Part shown: positions 47,501 to 58,257 of the stretch, in pieces
Position numbering within the stretch: position 1 is the stretch's first letter
How the letters are laid out: each line of letters begins with the position of its first letter
Origin: Albugo candida
Taxonomy: Eukaryota; Oomycota; Peronosporomycetes; Albuginales
Direction of reading: 5' to 3'
Assembly (NCBI GenBank): GCA_040437565.1
Contig: JBDOQK010000037.1
Span: forward strand, 248,001-312,000
Length of the DNA stretch: 64,000 nucleotides
Notes under the pieces: model-generated
The model's input: only the letters and a program-made list of their open reading frames with translations
Told to the model about the DNA's origin: nothing
Database searches by the model: none
Position numbers and translations under genes: made by a program

Positions 47501-48644
47501 AATTCTCAATTGTGTCGCGCTCAAACAGACTTCGTGGTGGTGTGAAGCTGACCAATGTCTTCAAAAGCTTCTCAAACAATTGTGTCGCAAACAACGCGTC
47601 CATTGATGCGTCCGTGTGGTCCGAGTAACACAAATGCAGCAAGAACGTGCGAATATCGTCATATCCAATGTTTCCAAGCAGTAAATCAGTGTCGGACAAA
47701 TCTGGAGCGCTATCATTAAACGCGAGGTAATGGAGAATACATCCACCTTTTTCGCCGCGAACTGCAAAGTAGTGGAGAATTTGTGAAGCCAAATTCGCTG
47801 TAAGTGGGGTCAGAATCCCTCTATCGACAAGTGGAAGGCTCTTTTCGACGTTAGGTTCTGCTTCCTCTTCATGCACCATATCATCATGACCAAAATCTGA
47901 CTCATTTGATGAAGTTGATTGATCGGAACGAGTACGAAATCGAAGAGGATCTTTCTCTTTGCCCTCGGAATCTCTTTCTCCATGCTTTAGTGTCGCCATT
48001 TCCATAAAACAATCCTCCAAGAAACTCATTTTTCGTGAGCGTTCACCGTCTTCTCGAAGCACTTTGACTTCCGCCTGAACCATTTCCTCCATTTCTGTCA
48101 TCATAGCTTGCATCTCCATCTTCTCACTCTGTGTATCATCTCTTCCTCTCGATTTCCGCTTTATCTCATTTGATTCCGCATGCATCCTCTCCTTCTTCAT
48201 CGCTGACACATTCTTTGCTTCCTTACGCAATTTCTCGAATGCTGCGACCCAAATCGCGCGGCAATTGTGATCGCCAGGCTCACACATTCGCAAGCTATTG
48301 GCTGCATTCCCGAGGATGATAAATGATGTCGCGAGTGTTCGCGTGTGTTGATGCGCTTCTTCATCCAAAGAAATGCTCACAAGCTCCACAATCCGTTCGC
48401 GTGCAAACAGATTCATGCGAAGTTTGGCAGTCATTCGCTTGAGAAGAAGCTCGAGCATTTGCATACTGAAACTCTCATTCAATAATTCCCTTAAGGAATG
48501 CGAATCTGTCATCAGTGCGTCGACAAACCGCTCGACATGGACGCGAACGTTTTCAGTAGAAAGTTCTGTATGGGGTTTCGGCGGCGAAATTGCATCGACA
48601 CGCGGTGTAGAAGGCGGCGTGGAGGATGAAACTTGCGACAGCAT
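44541..48644 (-). CDS. Large protein with two PH-like domains and a FYVE zinc finger
   Basis: A single exon of 1367 codons. The N-terminal 600 residues are helical with long charged coils (about residues 140-220) and no domain I can name. Around residues 590-760 and 1010-1160 lie PH-like segments, each ending in a typical C-terminal helix (EQKVWIERLEAVI; DRDQWKQVLSKAVDSI). A FYVE finger occupies residues 1185-1234, with CEDC, RRPHGCHRCGKWLC, GKCSS and RHCKTC. The central basic motif is RRPHGCHRC rather than R(R/K)HHCR, so PI3P affinity may be altered. The tail is serine-rich and ends WNVEADSDLSETW. An endosomal scaffold or regulator is likely. The family looks oomycete-type, and I cannot assign an orthologue. 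Confidence 0.8.
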   Translation of the reverse strand: MLSQVSSSTPPSTPRVDAISPPKPHTELSTENVRVHVERFVDALMTDSHSLRELLNESFSMQMLELLLKRMTAKLRMNLFARERIVELVSISLDEEAHQHTRTLATSFIILGNAANSLRMCEPGDHNCRAIWVAAFEKLRKEAKNVSAMKKERMHAESNEIKRKSRGRDDTQSEKMEMQAMMTEMEEMVQAEVKVLREDGERSRKMSFLEDCFMEMATLKHGERDSEGKEKDPLRFRTRSDQSTSSNESDFGHDDMVHEEEAEPNVEKSLPLVDRGILTPLTANLASQILHYFAVRGEKGGCILHYLAFNDSAPDLSDTDLLLGNIGYDDIRTFLLHLCYSDHTDASMDALFATQLFEKLLKTLVSFTPPRSLFERDTIENSFLLLREMLHAPYLTPRGVAISAKTIPIDRITGQEEYVSISGASRDAANSAMRKYTSRKVRHIVHLCMANQESTLSSLFDQMIKELAFWSTLTTDMERRCGKFGDKHTDGRLPEGKRSLSLLYEGVPRPACATILMHLFELTETVEFAEAAQQTSSYAIKQASVGTKGSRNTSSLSAALASGIDCANFMCATHLVHEGRLVQKKKLLNKVQPCLVQVNCMLGVRVTSVRAREESMDAFNGFPPDGRDATSPKSIGDGFVHNQKGFQVLLPLEDIESVESSDWHPFGFIVKLKSQVDRENKASWSDKLHGSLENKQSLTDGTIEYFAASSETEQKVWIERLEAVISGDLNELEVFCTDDWRNSVREYRRLRECLITGMERNGHQLIVFLKQVILLEARQASGYHLWSIVKFLNAVVSNESRRLDRMFVSTDLLGVLLKCYEKYPMWSLLLGEITKMLVFFVGDFKGKRSRKCPVIDRLLDTESPKATLLPLLERAFNVHGTSSSSLDGTDAMSNIKLVVQALKICYTEPKTRSQLRIQTIMGKNERWQLLFSTLETKSAKDPTLSIISIPIAVIPDTCTRGPLASSGSSESRSPTVSSSVADAAAKAAADVAAAVPTQPVFQESIIQQITRPSYSSAYGFGSSFIKGDGCVFGYLFQERSGNRGWQKALVVYEYTSYKLWYFYPGDVEESHRITWKWIIPLSVRARYTHGQTVNHSSVGHHGLFITAYGHDANMATWTSGRSSSPSSKSPHSTRELHFSATKLEDRDQWKQVLSKAVDSIQTLSQNFSTLACKLKKTHKSSVSHCEDCKISFKLFRRPHGCHRCGKWLCGKCSSLRKAIPEGGIMTAVRHCKTCFEAAGGAIADIAPVQLFRRASTDSGALLLNTEELLREEGERKLSTGISRSSYNLRTETLNFDQDFRRNDDRQLTSSRSNLDLFVMAHGIESRDSVEAIRTRMMRQDSIDSPTSAYPMDRVWNVEADSDLSETW

Positions 48645-49792
48645 GGCTACGAAGCTTTACCGTAGTGATGCCAATGAGAAAGGAAGGCGAAGAGGTCTTA
48701 AAATAGATCAAAGTCGCCAAGAATGGAGAAAATAGGTGTCGAGGAGCTTGGAACAATTTTGATGCGATATGTTCTGACTCCAATGGAGTACCCCGCGAAT
48801 AGGTGGCGGTAGGGTACAGAGCATGGCATTAGCGTAAGCTCATGATAGAGGACGAAATGACGCAATAGGAATTGAGTTTGCCGATGCAAAATAGGATTAC
48901 GTATGGTTTTAAGAATAGAGATTGCGAGATGAGAGGGAGATGGTAGGCTGACGAGCTACTTTGTCAATTACACATGGTTTTTGAGCCAGTTGATGTATAC
49001 ATATATGGAGAATCCTCGTTTCTTGAAGAGGAGTAGGCATTGGCAAAGATATATTAGGTAGAAAACGCACTTATAAGGTAATGGGAATGTATCGTATGGC
49101 GGAATCCGCGGCATCGGTGCAGAAATANNNNNNNNNNNNNNNNNNNNNNNNNNNNNNNNNNNNNNNNNNNNNNNNNNNNNNNNNNNNNNNNNNNNNNNNN
49201 NNNNNNNNNNNNNNNNNNNNNNNNNNNACACATGGTTTTTGAGCCAGTTGATGTATACATATATGGAGAATCCTCGTTTCTTGAAGAGGAGTAGGCATTG
49301 GCAAAGATATATTAGGTAGAAAACGCACTTATAAGGTAATGGGAATGTATCGTATGGCGGAATCCGCGGCATCGGTGCAGAAATAACGACGCAATTGTCG
49401 TCGATAAAGATGTTTGAAGACAATAGATAATAGTATTAGTTTATGAAGGGGCGTGGATAGATAGAATGGAGGCTTTTTACTGTTTGAAGGAGACTTCCGA
49501 ACTATTGTATCAAATCAAACGGACGTAAAAGCGTAAAGCCGTACAGGCTACAGAGACCGTTCTCGCGTGATATTGTTCATTCTATTATTGCCTTTATTAG
49601 AACCTCTATGAAATGATACTATAAAATCTCCTTGAGGTTTTCCTATATAATTCTCAATCGAATCTGTTCGACTTCTTGCGCGAGGAAGAACCAACGCACG
49701 CAATTCACCCATACAGATTTCTCTTTTCTCTTCGTCCTGACACATTGTAATACTGTCAAATTGTACAATCCGATCGTATCGATCGCATAATT
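48645..49792. other. Intergenic with a 158-bp gap-flanking duplication
   Basis: No gene supported. 48970-49127 and 49228-49385 are the same 158 bp around the gap 49128-49227. The remaining sequence presumably holds the upstream regions of the divergent PH-FYVE and UBR1-like genes. Confidence 0.6.
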
Positions 49793-52700
49793 ATGCAAAT
49801 TGAAAAGAAACCAACCAATGCGCATCATGTCCAGGAATTAATGAAGGCGATGCTAAACGCACCCAAAGATTGGAGTTTTTCATGTGATCTCACATCGGAA
49901 CATCTATGGAATTTACAATCTCACCCCACACTTCCTCTTCAGCTCCAACAGCTCCATTATCTCATCGTTTTTGATGACGAAATGCTTTCCGTGTTACGAC
50001 GAAAAAGCGCCAAACGCATGTGCGCTTGCGAATTCAAACCCGGAGACATCGCGTGGAACTGTAAGGAGTGTCAGGTAAGAGCCATTACTTATGTGCGTTT
50101 GTCCATCTTAAGTTCGAATCGCTGTAGGTCGATGAAACATGCGTTATGTGCAACNNNNNNNNNNNNNNNNNNNNNNNNNNNNNNNNNNNNNNNNNNNNNN
50201 NNNNNNNNNNNNNNNNNNNNNNNNNNNNNNNNNNNNNNNNNNNNNNNNNNNNNNCGTGTTACGACGAAAAAGCGCCAAACGCATGTGCGCTTGCGAATTC
50301 AAACCCGGAGACATCGCGTGGAACTGTAAGGAGTGTCAGGTAAGAGCCATTACTTATGTGCGTTTGTCCATCTTAAGTTCGAATCGCTGTAGGTCGATGA
50401 AACATGCGTTATGTGCAACGATTGCTTTATTGCTAGCGACCATACGGATCACCAAGTGTTTTTCTATTACACACACAGCGGAGGATGTTGTGATTGCGGG
50501 GATCCAGAAGCCTGGGCGCCAGAAGGATTTTGTTCAGAGCACAAGGTGAGTTTTCAGGATACATGCAATCGGAAGCTAAGCGTGATTTCTAGGGTGCTCA
50601 AGATAAGGATCTTAGTGCTGGAATTCCATCCGCGATGATCGAAAATGCACGTGCGTGCTTGGGAATTGTCGTACATACAATCGTCGATATCATTTTGGAT
50701 GCAAGAAGAGCGGCTATTATTCGGGAGGAAGATATCTCGCGGGCTCGACAAACATTCGCAAAAGAATCTTCAGAGAAGCGGTACACCGTTTTGATCTATC
50801 ACAATGAGCTCCAAAGCTCCCAGGACTTTGCAACTGCACTCAGTCAAGCGCATCCGGCCGTCGCGGTATGAAGTAACAATTGGAAAGAGTGCTGGTCGAT
50901 ACTGATGTTGATACTTTTGATAGTATCAGATGCTGAAGCTTGTGAATGAGACATCTACGCAAAAGCAGAGCGTTGTACGGAGTAACACCACTCGGGAAGA
51001 TGCTTTAGAGCTTGCTGAAGCGCTTCATCGTCATGGAATCGTCTGCTCAATCGTGTCCAATGATTTCAAAATACGTGTCTCCGTGATCAGCGGTCTCATT
51101 CAGTATTTGGTGGCGCTTGCCAATCTTTCCGATGGATTCTGTCGAGTAATCTGCGAGCAGGTGAGGGATTCCCTTTCATCGTACTTGACGACCTGCTAAC
51201 TGTCGCCTTGAGTAGTTTGTCGATTTGAACGCCGAAGACTGGGATCATGATAATCGTACTGAGCTCAAAGAGGAACAGAATCGAAAGGTCGAGGCGTATG
51301 CACTTGTTCGAAATTCGATTCTGGCAGATTCGTTCCTGCCGAAAAAGGAGAGCGACGCATTACACAGTCTACTGATGGCACTGCTTGCGGATCCGTTGTT
51401 CAAGCGAAGCTTTGCGATCGCATTCACCTATGCTTATGATCAATTGTATCGCGAATTTGTGGCTGGAATCGGAAGCTCGAACCTGACGATATTAGCATTT
51501 AGCGTGCAATTCTTCAATCGCGCGAGCTTTGTCAGACTCCTTGTGGAGAAACATGATTTACTAAGCGTTTTAGTGACGACGATACTGGAAACCTTACAGT
51601 CAAAATTCCGCATTCTCGAGGCCAACGATACCGATTTGAAGCTTAAAGACGCCCATGAGATCAACGGAGAAGATGTGCAGCTCGTGTGGCGAGAATACGT
51701 TTCGGACGGCAGCAAAATCAAAGTCTTGGAGCGACGTAATTACTGGGATTTATATGCGGCGGTGGTCCTCAAGTCAAAACCGTCGATTGTCGAGTACCTG
51801 GATCTCGATCCTTTGTCTGCTGAAAGCAATTGGGTCACAACACCACAAACGCGAATCAAACTGTTTCTCTCGTGCCTTCCAGTGAAAACAGCACTACCAG
51901 GTCGTCATGAAATCGATCTAGCCTCACCCGTTTTTGTGTATCGTCGGTATATGTCTGGACTACTTGACCTTCGGTACGCCTTACAAATCGACGGAGTTGC
52001 CGAGCAATTCATCTCAATGCATCACGGGAAATATTATGTGCAGTTCTTGCTGTATCTTTCACATCTTCAAGGCGTTTATCCGGAGACTCGAAGACTTGGT
52101 GACCATGTGGAAATGGAATCTCGGGCGTGGGTCGCCGCGGTCGAATACGTCTCCACTGTATGCGATGTATTCACTTGGATAATTACGAATGTGATGAAGA
52201 ACAATCGAGTGAATGGCTTGGAGATGACTCCGACGCAGGCGCCAAAGACAGTACGTCTGGTGGGTGAACTCGTTCGACCGCTAATGGACTCGTTCTACTT
52301 TTGGCTGATTTCGCGAAACAAGTATTACCCTCCAAAAGAGTTTCAAGCTGGAGATTTGTTGCGAGAAGACCAAGTGGAAACCTCGATTTCGTGTCACTTT
52401 CCGATCCATCGTGCGTTTGCGCAATTATTACGAACATTTTGTGATCTTCCACCGTATTTGGCGGCATTTTATCGGCTCATGCGAGCACCCTCGGCTGTGG
52501 AATCTTCATCCGTGTGGGTGCATTCGACTTGTTCTTCACTGGGCTTTTGGCATTGTGTCCAATATATCGAACCAGTGCTGCAAGCGATCGTATGGGACGC
52601 TCAGGTTCACTGCGGTATGTGGGTCCGAAATGGAATGGCTGTGATGAATCACAGTATGAATTATGGTGAGCCTCCATTTTGCCTTCGATTTCGAGATTTG

Positions 52701-55700
52701 GATCTATTGTTACTGCAATTCTCCTTCCAATTGGCACCAACCGACTGGCTTCTTTTTACCATTTTGGATCGATTCGGGATCACAAAAAGTTTTTTCGAAC
52801 TCTCTTCGGAGCAGAATCGTTATGCACTCAACGCATTGGTCGCAGAATGTCTCAAATTATTCTCTCAACTGGCGACGGAGCTTCCACCAAAATTATTTGA
52901 ACGGGTAGAAGACTGTGAAATGGACAGAGACTCAAGCAAGCGCGTGCTCGATAGCCTGATTCCCTACTTGCGAAGAGAGCTTATCCAACGGCTTTGTGTT
53001 GGTCCGTGTGGCCATAGCGACCTGTCCAAAATCGCAACCGAGTTTTTCTCTTCACATGAGCATTTATTTGCAAGNNNNNNNNNNNNNNNNNNNNNNNNNN
53101 NNNNNNNNNNNNNNNNNNNNNNNNNNNNNNNNNNNNNNNNNNNNNNNNNNNNNNNNNNNNNNNNNNNNNNNNNNGGATCTATTGTTACTGCAATTCTCCT
53201 TCCAATTGGCACCAACCGACTGGCTTCTTTTTACCATTTTAGATCGATTCGGGATCACAAAAAGTTTTTTCGAACTTTCTTCGGAGCAGAATCGTTATGC
53301 ACTCAACGCATTGGTCGCAGAATGTCTCAAATTATTCTCTCAACTGGCGACGGAGCTTCCACCAAAATTATTTGAGCGAGTAGAAGACTGTGAAATGGAC
53401 AGAGACTCAAGCAAGCGCGTGCTCGATAGCTTGATTCCCTACCTGCGAAGAGAACTTATCCAACGGCTTTGTGTTGGTCCGTGTGGCCATAGTGACCTGT
53501 CCAAGATCGCAACTGAGTTTTTCTCCTCACATGAGCATTTATTTGCAAGCAACTTCTCGTCCGGGATCGTGTTGGATCAGATTTTGACGGAAATTTGCGT
53601 CATGCGAAAATCAGATGAGAAAACAACTGAACGCAAAGATACTGAAATGGATGAACATGGCGACGTTGATGGTGGTCATGATACTGGCGTCACATTTGCG
53701 GGAGGAACGCTTGATACAGCGACGACATCGACGTTGGGCAAACTTCAGTACCGGTTGAAACCAGAGCTTCTGTCAGAGTACAGCGCTTGTTTTGTGCATC
53801 TTACGAGGAAGCAGCACGAATCTGCTCATGATAATTGGCTCCATCATCGACTTCGACAGTCGAAAGAATGCATGCAGCAAGAGATAGAAAATGGCTCACT
53901 GGAATCAAGTGAAAATTGGCGTGCGTTTCCGCTTGTTAGAGCGCTGGATCCATGTGCCCCAGGCTTTTATTGGTCTCGTCTTGCCATCCTGCATGAACAA
54001 GCGCGTTGGCTTGTCTTTGAGAGTTTATGGCATTCTACCAATTCGGATCGTCCTCATCGGAATTTGACGGTGCTATCGTGCGCCTTGCATCTACTGACAC
54101 TGCAAGTGTATGTCATGGAAGACCTCGCGACCCTGGAAGACATCCCAGAGCTATCCGTCAAAGAAGAAGATCTCTCCATCAGCGCACAAACCTTGAAGAA
54201 TGAGTTTCTCACGTGGTTGACGCAAGAAAATGTTCCTGAGAATGAGACTTGTTTGGAGTCGCGATGCTCACTATTCGAACTCCTCTTGCGTTTGAATCCA
54301 TGGAACCCATTTTACGACCATGACAGAAGCCTCGAGTGTACGGAAGAAGCCAATAAACGACTTCATTTGGAAGGCGATCAAAAGCACGAGCTTGGACGCG
54401 GTGTGGAATGGATCATTCGTCGACTTGCGCTGTTGGATGAGCGATGTCAAGACGCCGTCAACCAGAGAGCGATTCGGACGCGAAGAATGTCACAAGAAAA
54501 ACAGGAGCGTAATATATCATTGGCACAAAGAAGAAGAGAGGCACAGAAGAAAGCAATGGAAAGAATGCTACAACGCCAAGCGGCCTTTGCAGCACAAGTG
54601 GAGCAAGTTGCAGACGATGAAATGCAGTCTGATGGTGCGTGTGTGCTCACAGAGAGTTTTGAAAAGGATGTCGGATCGTCTCGGCAAAGCTTGGACGTGG
54701 ACATGACAATTGAATCGGATGCAAATGCCGAGAATTTGGAGTGTGCCATGTGCCATACGTGTGATCCGGAAGAAAGCTTTATGTGCTTTGTCGGATTCGC
54801 TCAAAGCTCGGCGGTATGTTCTCGTCTGCACGCAGGTGATGGGGTCCATACACAAGACGGAAAGCAGCAGTTGGCTTCCCTTTCCAGCTTTTGGACGAGT
54901 CCGATCGATGAGATGCATTTCGGAGAAGATGTGCCAGTTCACGTACGACTTTGTGGACACGCAGTGCATCACAAATGCTGGGAATCGTACCACGCATCTC
55001 AGTTCCAACGTGTGATCACAGGAGCGCATCATCGTCACGCTTTGAATGCTGTTGATGTCACANNNNNNNNNNNNNNNNNNNNNNNNNNNNNNNNNNNNNN
55101 NNNNNNNNNNNNNNNNNNNNNNNNNNNNNNNNNNNNNNNNNNNNNNNNNNNNNNNNNNNNNNTTCCAGCTTTTGGACGAGTCCGATCGATGAGATGCATT
55201 TCGGAGAAGATGTGCCAGTTCACGTACGACTTTGTGGACACGCAGTGCATCACAAATGCTGGGAATCGTACCACGCATCTCAGTTCCAACGTGTGATCAC
55301 AGGAGCGCATCATCGTCACGCTTTGAATGCTGTTGATGTCACAAAGAAAGAGTTTCTGTGTCCATTGTGCAAGTCGATCAGCAACATTCTGATCCCAAAT
55401 GTCAGTACAAAAGACCAAAATGCTCTTGAGGAAGCTCTTGATCGTTTGCACGGATCCAATATGCCCAATGCGTCAAAACTCAAGTCGGCCGATTTCGTAA
55501 ACGATTCCGAAGCCTCGCTGGAATGGCTGAAGCAAGTCGCGACAGGAACAAATTTGAATCTTCAGTGCTACTCAACCCCTTCAACCTCAACTATCAGCGC
55601 TCAAATTGTGGATAAGAAGCATTTACAAACGTCCACCACGATGCCAGCTGTTGAGTCGTGGCTTGAGCATGGTCTGGCGAGTTTGTGTATGGCGCTACAT

Positions 55701-57431
55701 AAAGTCGCTTCCGGTGCGATGCAAAAGTCTCGGCCAGATCGGTACACCAATTCAGCTTGCCATGCACTCTTCCACACGCTTTTGTGTCTGTTTCTGACGA
55801 AAAAAGTCGATCAACACAAAAGCAAGGACGCTGAACCATTTTTGGCTGCGATGAAGTACCTACCGCTGATGCTTCGTCAGGTGGGGAGCTCCAAAATGCC
55901 GGCTACCATAAGTTCAACTCCGATGCAGCCAAGTCGACTTGTTGCATTGGCGGTAGAAGGATCCAATCCACAGAAATGGTGTGAACAGGATCCCATCAGC
56001 AAACTGAAAAAGCAGATTTATCAACTTTTGCATTTTGGTGGCTCTGAGATCAAACCGGACGGATCCATTGTTCTTGAGGATGATCATCCAAGCACGCAAA
56101 CACAAACCCGGAAACAAAGTCAATGGGAAAAGCTGCGAAGACCAATCAAGCCGCTTTTACTGAGCCATTTGGGAAGCGTGCTGATCAAAGGGATTTTATC
56201 TGCAGGTTGTCTGGAAGAAGCGTGGTTGATTGCTCGTCTTGTGGTTCTCGCGCGAATGATACAGACGTTGTTGTGGCTTTGTGTGTCTAACGATGCCATG
56301 GAAAAGAGTGATTGGATCGTGAAGAATGATGACTCGAACTTACAGACTCGAACGCATACCAAGACATTTATTGAATGCTTTTTCGACCATATGGATGCAT
56401 ACGATTCGTCTGAGAAAGAAGCAGTTGCCGCTACTTTGATTGAAAAGCTGCGGGCAAAAGTTGCCAGGGCGTATGGGGCTACTGATACGACATGTTCATT
56501 CACCGATTGTGACGACCAAGGTGGTTTGAGAAGTCAGCTCGCATTGCTGTCTCTTGTCGCAAACGAGGTCGTTCCTATCGCGAGTGTTGCTGTCTATGTG
56601 ATTCAAACGCGCTTTAGCGAAGCCGTCAATGTGGAGCAGCCCACACAACAACCTTGGATGGTCTCGAACTCGGCAATCTCAAATCTTCAGTTGACTGGTG
56701 TATCGATGCTTTTAGGATCAGATTCGGGATGGTGGTCACTAGCGAATCGCTGGATAAATCGATTCAGGGGCGCGTATGACGAGATGCAAGACCCCAACTC
56801 ACTTCTCGCTCAATGGCTTTTAAGCATGAACCTGACTCGAGATGGAGACCAACAGTTGACGTATACATCCATATTGACACACGATCTGTATGGCATGCAT
56901 TGTGCATTGTCGATTCATACTGCTGCCAAAAGCCGAATCCGATATCTAAAGTCATTACCACACGCTTACGTGAGATTTTACTCTGAATTGGCCAAACGAA
57001 AGTGTGAATCTTGTAACCAATTTCCAACACGACCAGCAGTTTGTCTCATTTGTGGCTTGTTACTGTGTGCTGCAAATACATGCCGGGCATTACACCACGA
57101 GAAAACATACCCAGAAGAGTCCAATCCTGGAGCTTGTACGATCCACGCCAAGAAATGTGGACGTGGCGTTGGCATGTTTCTACTTGTACTCGAAGGAGCA
57201 GTGTTGTTAGTGTACTGGAAGTTGGCTGCGTACGTTGGAAGCCTTTACGTTGATGAATACGGCGAGGAATTTGGGGAGCGAAATCGTGATTTGAACAAAG
57301 GTCGACCACTCTACCTAAATCAAAAACGACGAGATCGATTGCTGCGCTTGTGGCTTTTTCATGAGATACCGAACGAAGTCGTCAAAATCCAAAACACCTC
57401 TGAACGTGTCATACGCAATAGTCACTACTAG
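49793..57431 (+). CDS. UBR1: UBR1-type E3 ubiquitin ligase (N-recognin)
   Basis: Exon 1 (49793-50074, repeated to 50339), then exons 50393-50545, 50593-50865 and 50924-51160, then one long exon 51216-57431 interrupted by two gaps with duplicated flanks. Counting duplicated parts once gives 2134 residues. The UBR box (residues 77-145) has CACEFKPG, CKEC, CVMCNDCF and the acidic DCGDPEAW that reads basic N-termini. A ClpS-like domain follows (YTVLIYHNELQSSQDF; ALHRHGIVCSIVS), for bulky hydrophobic N-termini. Near the C-terminus lie a RING-H2 (CAMCHTC, LCGHAVHHKCWESYH, FLCPLCKS) and the UBR autoinhibitory region (CESCNQFPTRPAVCLICG, KGRPLYLNQKRRDRL). It should act in Arg/N-degron turnover. Confidence 0.93.
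49990..50419. repeat. 165-bp direct duplication flanking a 100-N gap (assembly)
   Basis: 49990-50154 and 50255-50419 are identical around the gap 50155-50254. They include the end of UBR1 exon 1, intron 1 and the start of exon 2. Confidence 0.9.
52700..53549. repeat. 375-bp duplicated UBR1 segment differing at 11 silent sites
   Basis: 52700-53074 and 53175-53549 flank the gap 53075-53174. I count 11 single-base differences and no indels. Every difference is in a synonymous position (for example TTG/TTA, CTC/CTT, CGG/CGA, CTG/TTG, AGC/AGT). Confidence 0.9.
54882..55343. repeat. 181-bp direct duplication flanking a 100-N gap (assembly)
   Basis: 54882-55062 and 55163-55343 are identical around the gap 55063-55162 and cover part of the UBR1 RING-H2. 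Confidence 0.9.
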
Positions 57432-58257
57432 TTTATCTTGCATCGAATGGTGCGGCTCAACGGGAAGATGAAGTAATTAAAATCTGAACACTTTTTAAAA
57501 TGCTGCCTGGAGCATTCTTTGCGCGTTTGTGATCCGTAGTCGCAAAGCGTTTGACTCGAGTGAAACTTGAATTGAATTGAATCTAAAAGCATTTTTATTT
57601 GACGTCTCGATCATTTAAGCTGGATGGGACGTGCCTCGGGCTTTGGTGATAGGACGACTTGGTTCGATCGGAGTATGTTGCGAGATCTCACTGTCTTTAG
57701 CCTTCAGAGCTGATCGATGCGCTATTTGAAGGCTATACAAATGAATTTGGTTGAAGTTGAAGTTGAAGTTGACTTGTCTCGATAAGGAATGTTGATCATC
57801 ATTGTTATGAGGTTTTTTAAAAGCGCTTGTCTCCACAGTATATTCTTAACGTCAGCTCGAGTCTGCGACTCTTAGAGATATAGTGTATTCGTTGACTCGT
57901 TGAGGATATAGTAACCTATCAGCAGCTTTGCTATGAAAATAGGCAGTTGGGATCTCATAGAGTCGACGTACTCGCGGTAGGACAAGTAGATGTTGTCTGT
58001 TCACTGCAATTGTTTAACGAGTAGAGACATACAAATGCCACTATTGTCCGTCAAAAACTATAAAACAGAGCAAAAGTTGTACCATCGATTGACTGCGGAC
58101 ACATTGAGCCCGGTGAATGACTCAACTGCAGCGATTAGCTGAAATCATCTTCCTCGAATATGATTGACTGAAATTCAGCACCGAGCTTCCAAGCAAAAGC
58201 TTTGTTGCGTGTTGTTTACGCGCGAAGACTTCATCTTCAACTATAGTTGTGGAATGA
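57432..58257. other. Intergenic between UBR1 and BRCA2
   Basis: 826 bp. It holds a short hexanucleotide repeat near 57749-57772 (GTTGAA, about four units) and one open frame on the minus strand (57615-57836), listed separately. No other feature was recognised. The BRCA2 start codon ends the interval and is immediately preceded by an in-frame TGA. Confidence 0.6.
57615..57836 (-). CDS. Possible small protein of 73 residues
   Basis: A clean frame from ATG 57836 to TAA, polar throughout, with an asparagine/phenylalanine repeat (VNFNFNFNQ) produced by the hexanucleotide repeat and then a helical stretch (IHLYSLQIAHRSALKAKDSE). There is no signal peptide and no family I recognise. It may be the last exon of a longer gene or chance. 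Confidence 0.3.
   Translation of the reverse strand: METSAFKKPHNNDDQHSLSRQVNFNFNFNQIHLYSLQIAHRSALKAKDSEISQHTPIEPSRPITKARGTSHPA

Noticed and set aside
50105-50127. tRNA T-loop-like sequence (GTTCGAATCGC) in UBR1 intron 1
   Set aside because: No acceptor stem, D-arm or anticodon arm can be built around it within the 53-nt intron.
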